Part shown: piece by piece, positions 42,625-49,751 of the stretch
Numbering within the stretch: the first letter of the stretch is position 1
How the letters are laid out: each line of letters opens with the position of its first letter
Assembly: GCF_009695775.1 (NCBI RefSeq)
Contig: NZ_VUNG01000019.1
Coordinates: 1-64,000 of the forward strand
DNA from: Hallella mizrahii
Lineage (GTDB): Bacteria; Bacteroidota; Bacteroidia; Bacteroidales; Bacteroidaceae
DNA: 64,000 bases
Direction: 5' to 3'
The notes under the pieces: model-generated
Told to the model about the DNA's origin: nothing
Seen by the model: the letters and a program-made list of their open reading frames with translations, nothing else
Databases searched by the model: none
Translations under genes and position numbers: made by a program

Positions 42625-43578
42625 TTAATGCAGGTTCATCAGCAGATCCGGCGAGAAGGAGTCGGCATTGAGGATGTCACGGTAGTTGATGTCGAGATAG
42701 CTGACACGGCCGCTGATCTGGTCCTCAGTTATTTCAAGACGAAGTTTCTTCTCTTCGGGGAAGGTGAGCTTCTTCAGTACGATGACATTGCGGTAGGACT
42801 TCGTGAAGTGGTCGGCATGGTTGACCATGTAGACGGGCGTGAGCTCGATGGTCTGTGAGTTCGTAGCTTTCAACTCTTTCTTGTCCATCAGCTTCAGACG
42901 GATCTCGGCAATGTCGTACTTGATGTTGCTCCTGTTCTCCAACGAGAAGTCGATGAAGAAGTAGTCGCCGACGGTGTAGATGTTGTTCACCTGCGCACGG
43001 ATGCCATACTGTTTGCCATGCACACGGAAACACTTGCGGCGGCTCATGAAGATGGACCAGCAGAGACGCGACATATCACCCTGCGTCATGCTCACATCCG
43101 GGTTGGTATAGTCGCGGATGTTCTCCTGTCCGACGGTATAGACGGAGTGGGCACGCTTCGGGGCTTTCGTGTAGTAGACGGTGAACTGGGCGATATGACG
43201 CTCACCGATGACAGTTACCGTTCCCGCGAGTTCGTTATCCATCAGCGTGGCCTTGGGTTTCAGACGGACGATGTTGTCGGCGCACTGGTTGCCGACGAGA
43301 TTGTCTGTGGAGATGTCCACGAGCTTGATGTTCTCCGGCATGATGAGGTGTGTCGTCACCTGGTCATTGACGTAGATGACCGTCTTCTGCAGGTTGCGCT
43401 CGAAGATGCGGGCGTCATCCTCCGTGAGACGGTGGATGTAGCGGATACGGACGGTGTCGTTTTTCTCTTTCTTCTCACACTTAGTGAGGCCGTCACCTTT
43501 AATGGTTGTAACGGTGCTTTCTGCATAGGTTGGCAGGATGGCGACAGCCATCAGTGCCATGATAATAATCTTTTTCAT
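42625..43578 (-). CDS. traN: Conjugative transposon protein TraN (VirB9-like)
   Basis: The 317-aa product has a signal peptide (ending near TYAES), followed by the DUF4138/TraN family sequence with IRYIHRLTEDDARIF, GERHIAQFTVYY and MSRRKCFRVHGKQYGIRAQVNNIYTVGDYFFIDFSL. TraN is the VirB9-like outer-membrane core component of Bacteroides-type conjugation systems. Its start overlaps the traM stop by 4 bases. Confidence 0.92.
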   Translation of the reverse strand: MKKIIIMALMAVAILPTYAESTVTTIKGDGLTKCEKKEKNDTVRIRYIHRLTEDDARIFERNLQKTVIYVNDQVTTHLIMPENIKLVDISTDNLVGNQCADNIVRLKPKATLMDNELAGTVTVIGERHIAQFTVYYTKAPKRAHSVYTVGQENIRDYTNPDVSMTQGDMSRLCWSIFMSRRKCFRVHGKQYGIRAQVNNIYTVGDYFFIDFSLENRSNIKYDIAEIRLKLMDKKELKATNSQTIELTPVYMVNHADHFTKSYRNVIVLKKLTFPEEKKLRLEITEDQISGRVSYLDINYRDILNADSFSPDLLMNLH

Positions 43579-44795
43579 TCGTTCTGTGTGTTTATAAGGT
43601 AGACAATGGTGTTGTACTTGATTTTGGCTTTGTTCTTGCGGATGTTTTTCGATACGGCGGAGCTGGCGGACTGATACATGTTTTGCAAGGCCTGCAGGGC
43701 GATGATCTCCGGGGACAGACTGCCGGTACCGTTCACGTCGAACTGGACACTTTGGGCAGCGACATTGGAGCCTGCGTCCTTCACCATCTCACGGAAGGTG
43801 GATTCGGGAACGTAGAAGCCTTCCATGCCGTCGTTGTCGAAGACGCTGAGGTCGACCTTGATGAACTTGTTGCCGACAAGGATGCTGGTGATGCTCGCCT
43901 TGACACGCTGCTGTCCGAAGCCGGTGACGATGCCGTAGAGGTAGGAGCCTTTCTTTAGGCGGATGCCTTTTACTGTTACATCGTCGAGGAGCTTGAAGCG
44001 GAGTCGGGTGCCCTCATGTGCCTTGGTCGTGCGGTCTATCATCGCCTTGATGAGCGGCTCGTCGACATTCTCGGTACTGGCAACGGTGTTGAACTTCTCG
44101 GAGTTGTCCTCCTTGACTTTCTCGACAATCTCGGCCTTCTCTTCTTTTTTGCCTTTCTTCTTGGTGTTGCCGGTGAGTGCGTCAATCATCTCCTGCCGCT
44201 GGCGTCTTTCCTCGGCTTCCTCTTCCTTGTCACGACGTTCTTGTTCGGCCTGGTACTGCCGCTGGCGTTCCATGCTGCGGTTCTGGATGCGGTCGAGCTC
44301 ACGGGCATAGGCGTTGAGGTCTTCCTGCTGGCTCCTGCCATTGTTGCCATAGCCTCCATTTCCATAGCCTCTGCCATAGCCGTTGATACGATTCATGTTG
44401 GCACGCTGACGCTCACGGAGGTCCTCCTCGGCTTTCAGCTGACGGAGGCGTTCGGCATTGACGGCATCGATGCGCTGCCGCTCTTCGTCGTTGTAGCCGC
44501 TGCCGGTGGTGTCCTTCTGCTCGTACTCGTCGCCGATGCCGTCGACGGCGGTAAAGGCTCCGTCCTCGGCAAAGTGCTTGTTCATCGCCGTCATCTTGTT
44601 GTCCATGCCCTCACCACGGGCATCGGGGATGCTCATGTTGATGGAGTCGGTGACCACGTTCCCGGTGGTCTTGCCGTTGCCCTTGAAGGTCTCCATGCCG
44701 AAGTAGATGAGCCCCAACAGGGGCAGGAAAATAACTAGAGGGAAAATATACTTGGGTTGTCTGAGGTTCAGACGCTTGAGTTTCTGTAAGTTCAT
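43575..44795 (-). CDS. traM: Conjugative transposon protein TraM (VirB10-like)
   Basis: The 406-aa product has a short cytoplasmic N-terminus (KLKRLNLRQPKY), one membrane segment (FPLVIFLPLLGLIYFGM), a long charged/Asn-Gly-Tyr-rich periplasmic linker with coiled-coil character (80-225), then the TraM domain with IDRTTKAHEGTRLRFKLLDDV, GIVTGFGQQRVKASITSI and VDLSVFDNDGMEGFYVP. VirB10-like TraM bridges inner and outer membranes in the mating channel. It overlaps traN by 4 bases. Confidence 0.92.
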   Translation of the reverse strand: MNLQKLKRLNLRQPKYIFPLVIFLPLLGLIYFGMETFKGNGKTTGNVVTDSINMSIPDARGEGMDNKMTAMNKHFAEDGAFTAVDGIGDEYEQKDTTGSGYNDEERQRIDAVNAERLRQLKAEEDLRERQRANMNRINGYGRGYGNGGYGNNGRSQQEDLNAYARELDRIQNRSMERQRQYQAEQERRDKEEEAEERRQRQEMIDALTGNTKKKGKKEEKAEIVEKVKEDNSEKFNTVASTENVDEPLIKAMIDRTTKAHEGTRLRFKLLDDVTVKGIRLKKGSYLYGIVTGFGQQRVKASITSILVGNKFIKVDLSVFDNDGMEGFYVPESTFREMVKDAGSNVAAQSVQFDVNGTGSLSPEIIALQALQNMYQSASSAVSKNIRKNKAKIKYNTIVYLINTQNE

Positions 44796-44820
44796 ATCAT
44801 ACTTTTTTATTGTGATTGGT

Positions 44821-45279
44821 TTATTGCTTATTGTCGAGGTATTTTACCACGAGTTCGAGCTGGCGGTACTTCACCATGATGTCCACGGAGTCCTTATGGC
44901 TCTTGACGGGCAGACGGACGAGGGAGTCGAGATCGTGCTTGAGCTGTTGGCCTTTGTTGGTGAGTTCTACGGTCTGGTCCACCTGCATGGACTTCAGACG
45001 CTGGATGCGGCGGATGCCGTCGAAGGCGGGCTTCACGTCAGACAGACCGGTCATCATGTCGGACTCGTTGTAGGTGGAGGTAAGGGTGAGCCATGTGCCG
45101 ACAATCAGTGAGAGCATGAGCATACTGATGGTGATGACGGACACTCTCTTCTTGTGCTTGTCTGCCCATTGGTTGGCTTTGGCTATCTTGTCCTTGAGCT
45201 TGAACTTGTCGGTCAGTGACTTGATGCCTTCCGCTATCTTGGCGTCTTTCTTTGCTTTGGTGCGTTTAAAAATCTTCAT
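44821..45279 (-). CDS. traL: TraL-like inner-membrane conjugation protein
   Basis: The 152-aa product has a basic N-terminus, a single membrane segment near 46-66 (SVITISMLMLSLIVGTWLTL) and a helical periplasmic part. Position between traK and traM identifies it as the TraL equivalent; sequence recognition on its own is weak. It is longer than typical TraL. It probably stabilises the inner-membrane complex. Confidence 0.6.
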   Translation of the reverse strand: MKIFKRTKAKKDAKIAEGIKSLTDKFKLKDKIAKANQWADKHKKRVSVITISMLMLSLIVGTWLTLTSTYNESDMMTGLSDVKPAFDGIRRIQRLKSMQVDQTVELTNKGQQLKHDLDSLVRLPVKSHKDSVDIMVKYRQLELVVKYLDNKQ

Positions 45280-45347
45280 GGTACATAAAATTATTTTTTA
45301 TTTAATTGTACCGATCTACTCCCTTTTAGATGGTGAGTATCTTCGGT

Positions 45348-45944
45348 TTAATAATCCAAATCTTTGTTCTCGAGTGTTCTCCAGTTGGTGATGAGCAGTC
45401 CGTGGGGATTGTTCTGTGTCCTTGGCACGTTCTCTATCTCACCCACGGTGATGATGGAGCGTTTGAGGTCACGGCTGCGACGCTTGATTAGCTGCGTGCC
45501 GAAGTACTTGAACTTCTTGTCGTGCTCGTTGAACTGGATGGAGTCGCATTTGATGGTGCAGACGGCACTGCTGGATATAATGTCGGAGTAGAAGCCGTTT
45601 TCTTCCATGGCCTGTTTCTGTTTCATCGCCGTACCGTCTGCCATGTAGAGTGCCTTGCCGAGGGTCCACTTGATGTAGTCGTCATCGGGCGGAAGGTTGA
45701 AGAAGTACTGGTGAAAGAGCTGGATATGTGCCTTGGCCTCCATCACGAAGTTGGCTTCCTGCAGACTGCGCTCGGCAAGGAAGGGGATGTCCCCGTCAAG
45801 GATGTATATCTGACTGCGCTCCTCACTGATGAGCTTGGAACTCTGATAGACAGTGAAGATGCAGATGACCGTGCATGCCGCCAACGTGAGGACGACGGTC
45901 ATCAGGGCCAGTTTGGTTTTCTGTTCTAAGGATTGGATCAGCAT
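45348..45944 (-). CDS. traK: Conjugative transposon protein TraK (VirB8-like)
   Basis: The 198-aa product has one N-terminal membrane segment (LALMTVVLTLAACTVICIF), then ILDGDIPFLAERS, EAKAHIQLFHQYFFNLPPD (the most typical TraK stretch) and SSAVCTIKCDSIQF. TraK takes the VirB8-like inner-membrane place in this transfer system. It lies between traJ and traL as in CTnDOT-type operons. Confidence 0.9.
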   Translation of the reverse strand: MLIQSLEQKTKLALMTVVLTLAACTVICIFTVYQSSKLISEERSQIYILDGDIPFLAERSLQEANFVMEAKAHIQLFHQYFFNLPPDDDYIKWTLGKALYMADGTAMKQKQAMEENGFYSDIISSSAVCTIKCDSIQFNEHDKKFKYFGTQLIKRRSRDLKRSIITVGEIENVPRTQNNPHGLLITNWRTLENKDLDY

Positions 45945-46012
45945 AATTGTATTAGTTATGAGATAGAAGTTTATGAGTTTTTAAGTCTGTGGATAGGAGC
46001 TTTTGAGTTAGG

Positions 46013-46076
46013 GTTAGGAGTCGGAGCTGTCTCGCATGGCTTGACAACTCCCAACTCCTATCTTTTTACTCCTAAC
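46013..46076. repeat. Inverted repeat spanning the traJ stop codon
   Basis: GTTAGGAGT (46013-46021) and ACTCCTAAC (46068-46076) are perfect complements, with extra AACTCC copies between (46044-46060). The right arm contains the traJ stop codon. Related AACTCCTAACT text occurs at 11711-11740. It may be a weak terminator or a dispersed intergenic repeat. Confidence 0.5.
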
Positions 46077-47406
46077 TCCCCTCGGCTCCTCCGGGTCTGT
46101 AGTTGGAGTCGGACTTGCCAACATTGTTTATACTGCGGGCGGAGTCGGCACCACGACTGTAGGATGTTCCCAATCCAGTCTGAGCCATGATGGTTCTGGC
46201 GGTTTGGTTGAAGCCACTGCCACCGTCGCTGTGGGACTGCTGGGCGGCTCCGATGATGGAGGCGGTGCCGGTGGCAACGGCGGCTCCTGCGGCAACAGTG
46301 GTCGTTGCGGCACCCATGGCGTAGCTGGCGCCACCGAAGACGAGGGTCTGGGCCATACTGCCGGATGCGGTTCCGGCGCTGGAACTGATGCCGCCGGGGA
46401 TGAGCCACGAGGCTACTTCGGGCACGAAACGGAGAACGTAGGCTCCCACGAGCATGCCCATGGCGTACATACAGTTGGAGCCGATGCCCTGCAAGCCCAA
46501 GGCGCCGATCTGCTGCCATGAGTTCACGGTGCCTTTCAGCAGGGTGTCGTAGGCCTTGATGTCCTCCATGAGATTGTACATCAGAATGAAGTCGATATAG
46601 TAGAGGCAGAAGTACACGACAAAGCCCCATAGGGAGAGCGACAGGTACTTACCCATCCACTGGGCCCAGGCGTTGCTCCATGGCGGAACGATACTCAAGG
46701 CGAACATGATCGGGGCAAAGGTGGCGAGGATGGTCATGAAGATACGCTGGGCGACGAGCATGCCGTAGTAGGACATCTGGAAGATGAGCTCGCCGACGAA
46801 GCGTATCACGTCGTTGATCCACTCGCTGACCTTGGTCTCGGCGGCAACGGCTGCACGCTGGGCGTAGTTGTTGATGGTGGTGCCGAGGTTCTCCATGTTA
46901 TAAATAAGTTTATCCCACCAGTGGGCATCCTCACCGATCTCCTGCACCTGCTTGGCGGTCTCGATACTGTCCTGGACCTGACGGAGACGTTTGAGGTAGT
47001 CGTCCTGCTTTTGGGCGACTTTCAGCTCCAGTGCCGCCACTTCTCTGTTCTTGCTCTGTGCCATCTGACGGGTCACATCCTCCAGTCCCTTGCCGGGCAT
47101 CTTAAGCGACTCGCAGATGTAGCTGCTGTAGGTGATGCACAGGGAGAGGCCGATGATACGGGCGAGTTTCATCACGTCCATGCCGCGGCGGCCGAGCATC
47201 ATCATCCAGCACTCGTAGGAGCCCATGCAGAGGGCAAGCAACAGGCCGAGCATCTTGGCAAAGCTGATGGCACTGCCGAGGACGGCGGACTTGGGAAAGG
47301 TCTCCATAGCCGTCAACAGGCGCATCAGACTGTCGTCGATGGCAGGGAGACCCATCGTCAGCAGCTGGTTGATGAACATTGAACTTGATAATAGTATGTC
47401 TGTCAT
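46072..47406 (-). CDS. traJ: Conjugative transposon protein TraJ (VirB6-like)
   Basis: The 444-aa polytopic inner-membrane protein shows hydrophobic segments throughout 20-110 and 200-360 (GSAISFAKMLGLLLALCMGSYECWMM; AQRIFMTILATFAPIMFALSIVPPWSNAWAQWMGKYLSLSLWGFVVYF), typical of TraJ. A coiled central loop (125-165) and a Gly/Ala/Ser-rich tail follow. VirB6-like proteins help form the inner-membrane channel. It lies 21 bases after a DUF5045-like gene. Confidence 0.92.
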   Translation of the reverse strand: MTDILLSSSMFINQLLTMGLPAIDDSLMRLLTAMETFPKSAVLGSAISFAKMLGLLLALCMGSYECWMMMLGRRGMDVMKLARIIGLSLCITYSSYICESLKMPGKGLEDVTRQMAQSKNREVAALELKVAQKQDDYLKRLRQVQDSIETAKQVQEIGEDAHWWDKLIYNMENLGTTINNYAQRAAVAAETKVSEWINDVIRFVGELIFQMSYYGMLVAQRIFMTILATFAPIMFALSIVPPWSNAWAQWMGKYLSLSLWGFVVYFCLYYIDFILMYNLMEDIKAYDTLLKGTVNSWQQIGALGLQGIGSNCMYAMGMLVGAYVLRFVPEVASWLIPGGISSSAGTASGSMAQTLVFGGASYAMGAATTTVAAGAAVATGTASIIGAAQQSHSDGGSGFNQTARTIMAQTGLGTSYSRGADSARSINNVGKSDSNYRPGGAEGS

Positions 47407-47427
47407 GATGTTCTGTGGTTTTCAAGG

Positions 47428-48153
47428 TTAATAATATTGCTGTGCCATGCCTACAAGGTGAGCCACGCGCGAGACGAGTTCTTCCATCTGTTTCTTGTAC
47501 TCCACATAGGCTTCCTGTCGCTTGGAGTTTTCCAGCTCGTTGCCTATACCCTGTTTGTGGGTATAGGCGATGGACTGGCAAATCATGTCGTTCTGACGTT
47601 GGAGCTCGTTAACCTGAGGGTACAATTTTCCTTTACTTTTAGTAAGGCAGAAGGTAAGGCCCTCGGTGATGGCACCCTGCATACGGTTGAAGTCGTCCTT
47701 GAAGGAGGAGTAGACAAGGTCAACGTTACGGTCGGCGGCACGGAGGACTTCCTCGTCGTGCATCTCCTTGACCTTGGCACGTTCCTCCTCGGCTTTCTTG
47801 ACTTTCTCCTTCTGCAGCTCCTCCTGGGCGATGCGGCGCGGCATGATGGTCTTGACGTTGGACTTGTGTTCCTTGAAGCGGACACGGTAGCCGGACTTGA
47901 GACCTGACCACTTCCAGTAGGTCTCGGCACCGGAGTAGTTCTTGTGGAGGAAGTAGTAGTACCAGCCGGGCTCGAAGTCCCAAGGACCGGTCTCCATGCT
48001 CCGCCACTGTTTCTCCTTCTGTGAGTCGTGCACTTTCTTCTGCGCATAAGCGCTCCCGCTTCCCACAAAGAGGAAAGCGAGAGCTGTACACATTATAAAG
48101 ATTATGGAAGAATGACTGTGTTTCATGGCATTGTCGTTTTTTACTCGTTTCAT
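47428..48153 (-). CDS. DUF5045-like conjugation protein
   Basis: The product has 241 aa from the first ATG, or 232 aa from the ATG at 48126, which places the signal peptide (IMCTALAFLFVGSGSAYAQ) at a normal distance. The conserved block GWYYYFLHKNYSGAETYWKW with SGYRVRFKEHKSN matches my recollection of DUF5045 in conjugative transposons. A charged helical region follows. It is periplasmic, between VirB5-region genes and traJ; its precise role is unknown. Confidence 0.75.
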   Translation of the reverse strand: MKRVKNDNAMKHSHSSIIFIMCTALAFLFVGSGSAYAQKKVHDSQKEKQWRSMETGPWDFEPGWYYYFLHKNYSGAETYWKWSGLKSGYRVRFKEHKSNVKTIMPRRIAQEELQKEKVKKAEEERAKVKEMHDEEVLRAADRNVDLVYSSFKDDFNRMQGAITEGLTFCLTKSKGKLYPQVNELQRQNDMICQSIAYTHKQGIGNELENSKRQEAYVEYKKQMEELVSRVAHLVGMAQQYY

Positions 48154-48191
48154 ATGTATGTTATTCTATCATCATTATATTGTTTTTCTTA

Positions 48192-48881
48192 CTACGCCCC
48201 GTACCACTTGTCAATGACTTGTTTCGCGATCTCATCCTTGACATCACTGTTGAGAATGTCCCAAATGTAGTCATAATGAAAGCCGCCCATAGCAACAATA
48301 CTGCACCAGAGATTGGCGGAATCAATGATGCCGAGCATGTTGGAAATATAGCTGTGGAGGGTGTTGACAAGCTCCAGTTTCTCGTCCATGCTGGCACGCA
48401 TGAGGTTCAGTCCGCTGGCGGTAAGGGTGGCATAGAGAGCCTTGATGTTCTTGATCTCTCGCGCACAGGCGTAGTTGGCCTCGGTATAGTACCACATCAC
48501 TGCCGGTTTCTTGAAGGCGTACTTGGCGGTGTTCTTCGTGAACGTGGCATACTGGTCGATGAGACGGTAGAGGTCGGTGCCGGTAGAGGCGAGTGCCGCG
48601 CCGAGGATGACGTAGCTGTAGGCGTTGTTGAGCTTCGAGTTCAGCGTCATGCGGACGTCGTTGAACTTCGTAGCGTCCTTGGTGACGAGGCTCTGCTCGC
48701 CATAGCTTACTGCCACTTTCTCCAGTGCCTTCTCCTCTTCCTTCTTGATGAGCTTGTGCAGCGAGATCAGGGCCTCGATGGTGGGCTGGTCGTTGGGGTA
48801 GTCGAAGGCATGGGCTTTCGACGGGTAGAGGATGGCTACGGTCAGGATGCAGATGATAAGGGTATGGTACTTCATTTTCAA
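48192..48881 (-). CDS. Secreted conjugation-operon protein
   Basis: The 229-aa product has a signal peptide ending near SKAHA. The mature part is helical, with KFNDVRMTLNSKLNNAYSYVILGAALASTGTDLYRLID and EANYACAREIKNIKALYATLTASGLNLMRAS, a pattern shared with plasmid-transfer proteins of Bacteroidota. It may take the place of a VirB5/TraI-like periplasmic component. It is in the operon between the 274-aa gene and the DUF5045-like gene. Confidence 0.7.
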   Translation of the reverse strand: MKMKYHTLIICILTVAILYPSKAHAFDYPNDQPTIEALISLHKLIKKEEEKALEKVAVSYGEQSLVTKDATKFNDVRMTLNSKLNNAYSYVILGAALASTGTDLYRLIDQYATFTKNTAKYAFKKPAVMWYYTEANYACAREIKNIKALYATLTASGLNLMRASMDEKLELVNTLHSYISNMLGIIDSANLWCSIVAMGGFHYDYIWDILNSDVKDEIAKQVIDKWYGA

Positions 48882-48926
48882 TCGGTTCTTTAGGGTAATG
48901 CTATTGGAGAGGAGCCGCCATGAGGC

Positions 48927-49751
48927 TTATATGCCGATTCCGTTCCAGTCTCTGATGATCCCGTCCACCATGCTGCTCGCCTGATAGACAGCGGCCCAGC
49001 TCTCGGGGTCGATGGCAAAGAATACTTCGTCCCAGCTGCCGAACTGGCACATCATCACCATTACATCCATCCGGTACTTCATCTCCAACAGACTGGAGTA
49101 GATCTTGTTGGCCATAGTCAGACGGGTGTAGCGGTCCATGAAGTTGTAGCCGTCGCCCTGTCCCATGTTGTAGCGTCCGCCGCCGCTGGGTATCTTCTGA
49201 CGGATGATCGGATTGTCGGGCAGACGTATCTTGCCGTTGTTCACCACGTCGATGAAGTCATGGATAAGGCCCTCGGTCTCGATGACGACATCGGAGAGCT
49301 CGTTCAGGCAGAGGATATAGTTCTTCACGGGATGCGTGAAGATGTACTTCGTCACCGTGGGCACGGAGGTGAGGATGTCGGCACTGAGCTGGAAGATCTC
49401 CTTGTAGTAGGCGGTCTCCTCGCCGAAGCCGCGGACGTTGGTCATCGTCAGGTGGTAGAGTTCCTTGATGCCTTCCATGGTAGCGGTGTACTGCAATATT
49501 TTCTTCTGCTTGTCGGAGATGGTGTCCAGACGCTCGTTGTGCTTGTCCTCGATGGCTTTCTGTGCGGCGGCGTTGGCGGAGACCTGTGCGATGGTCTTGG
49601 AATCTACAACGACGCGCCATCCGGCAAAGGATGGAGTAGTAGCAAAGAAAAGCAAGGCAACGGTCATCACACAGCATTTCTTTTGTCTTCTGCGTGTCTT
49701 ACTCTTTTGTCTTCTGCACGTATTTCCCGTTTTCAGTCTGATTTGTCCCAT
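48927..49751 (-). CDS. TraI-region periplasmic conjugation protein
   Basis: The 274-aa product has a long basic N-terminal stretch, then a signal-like core (MTVALLFFATTPSFAGW), suggesting the real start may be an internal Met near residue 29. The mature part is helical (QKAIEDKHNERLDTISDKQKKILQYTATMEGIKELYH), reminiscent of VirB5-like TraI proteins. The start overlaps the end of traG by 19 bases, implying coupling. Confidence 0.65.
   Translation of the reverse strand: MGQIRLKTGNTCRRQKSKTRRRQKKCCVMTVALLFFATTPSFAGWRVVVDSKTIAQVSANAAAQKAIEDKHNERLDTISDKQKKILQYTATMEGIKELYHLTMTNVRGFGEETAYYKEIFQLSADILTSVPTVTKYIFTHPVKNYILCLNELSDVVIETEGLIHDFIDVVNNGKIRLPDNPIIRQKIPSGGGRYNMGQGDGYNFMDRYTRLTMANKIYSSLLEMKYRMDVMVMMCQFGSWDEVFFAIDPESWAAVYQASSMVDGIIRDWNGIGI

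Noticed and set aside
46005..46021. Telomere-like GTTAGGGTTAGG
   Set aside because: A two-unit coincidence inside a bacterial intergenic repeat of AACTCC type.
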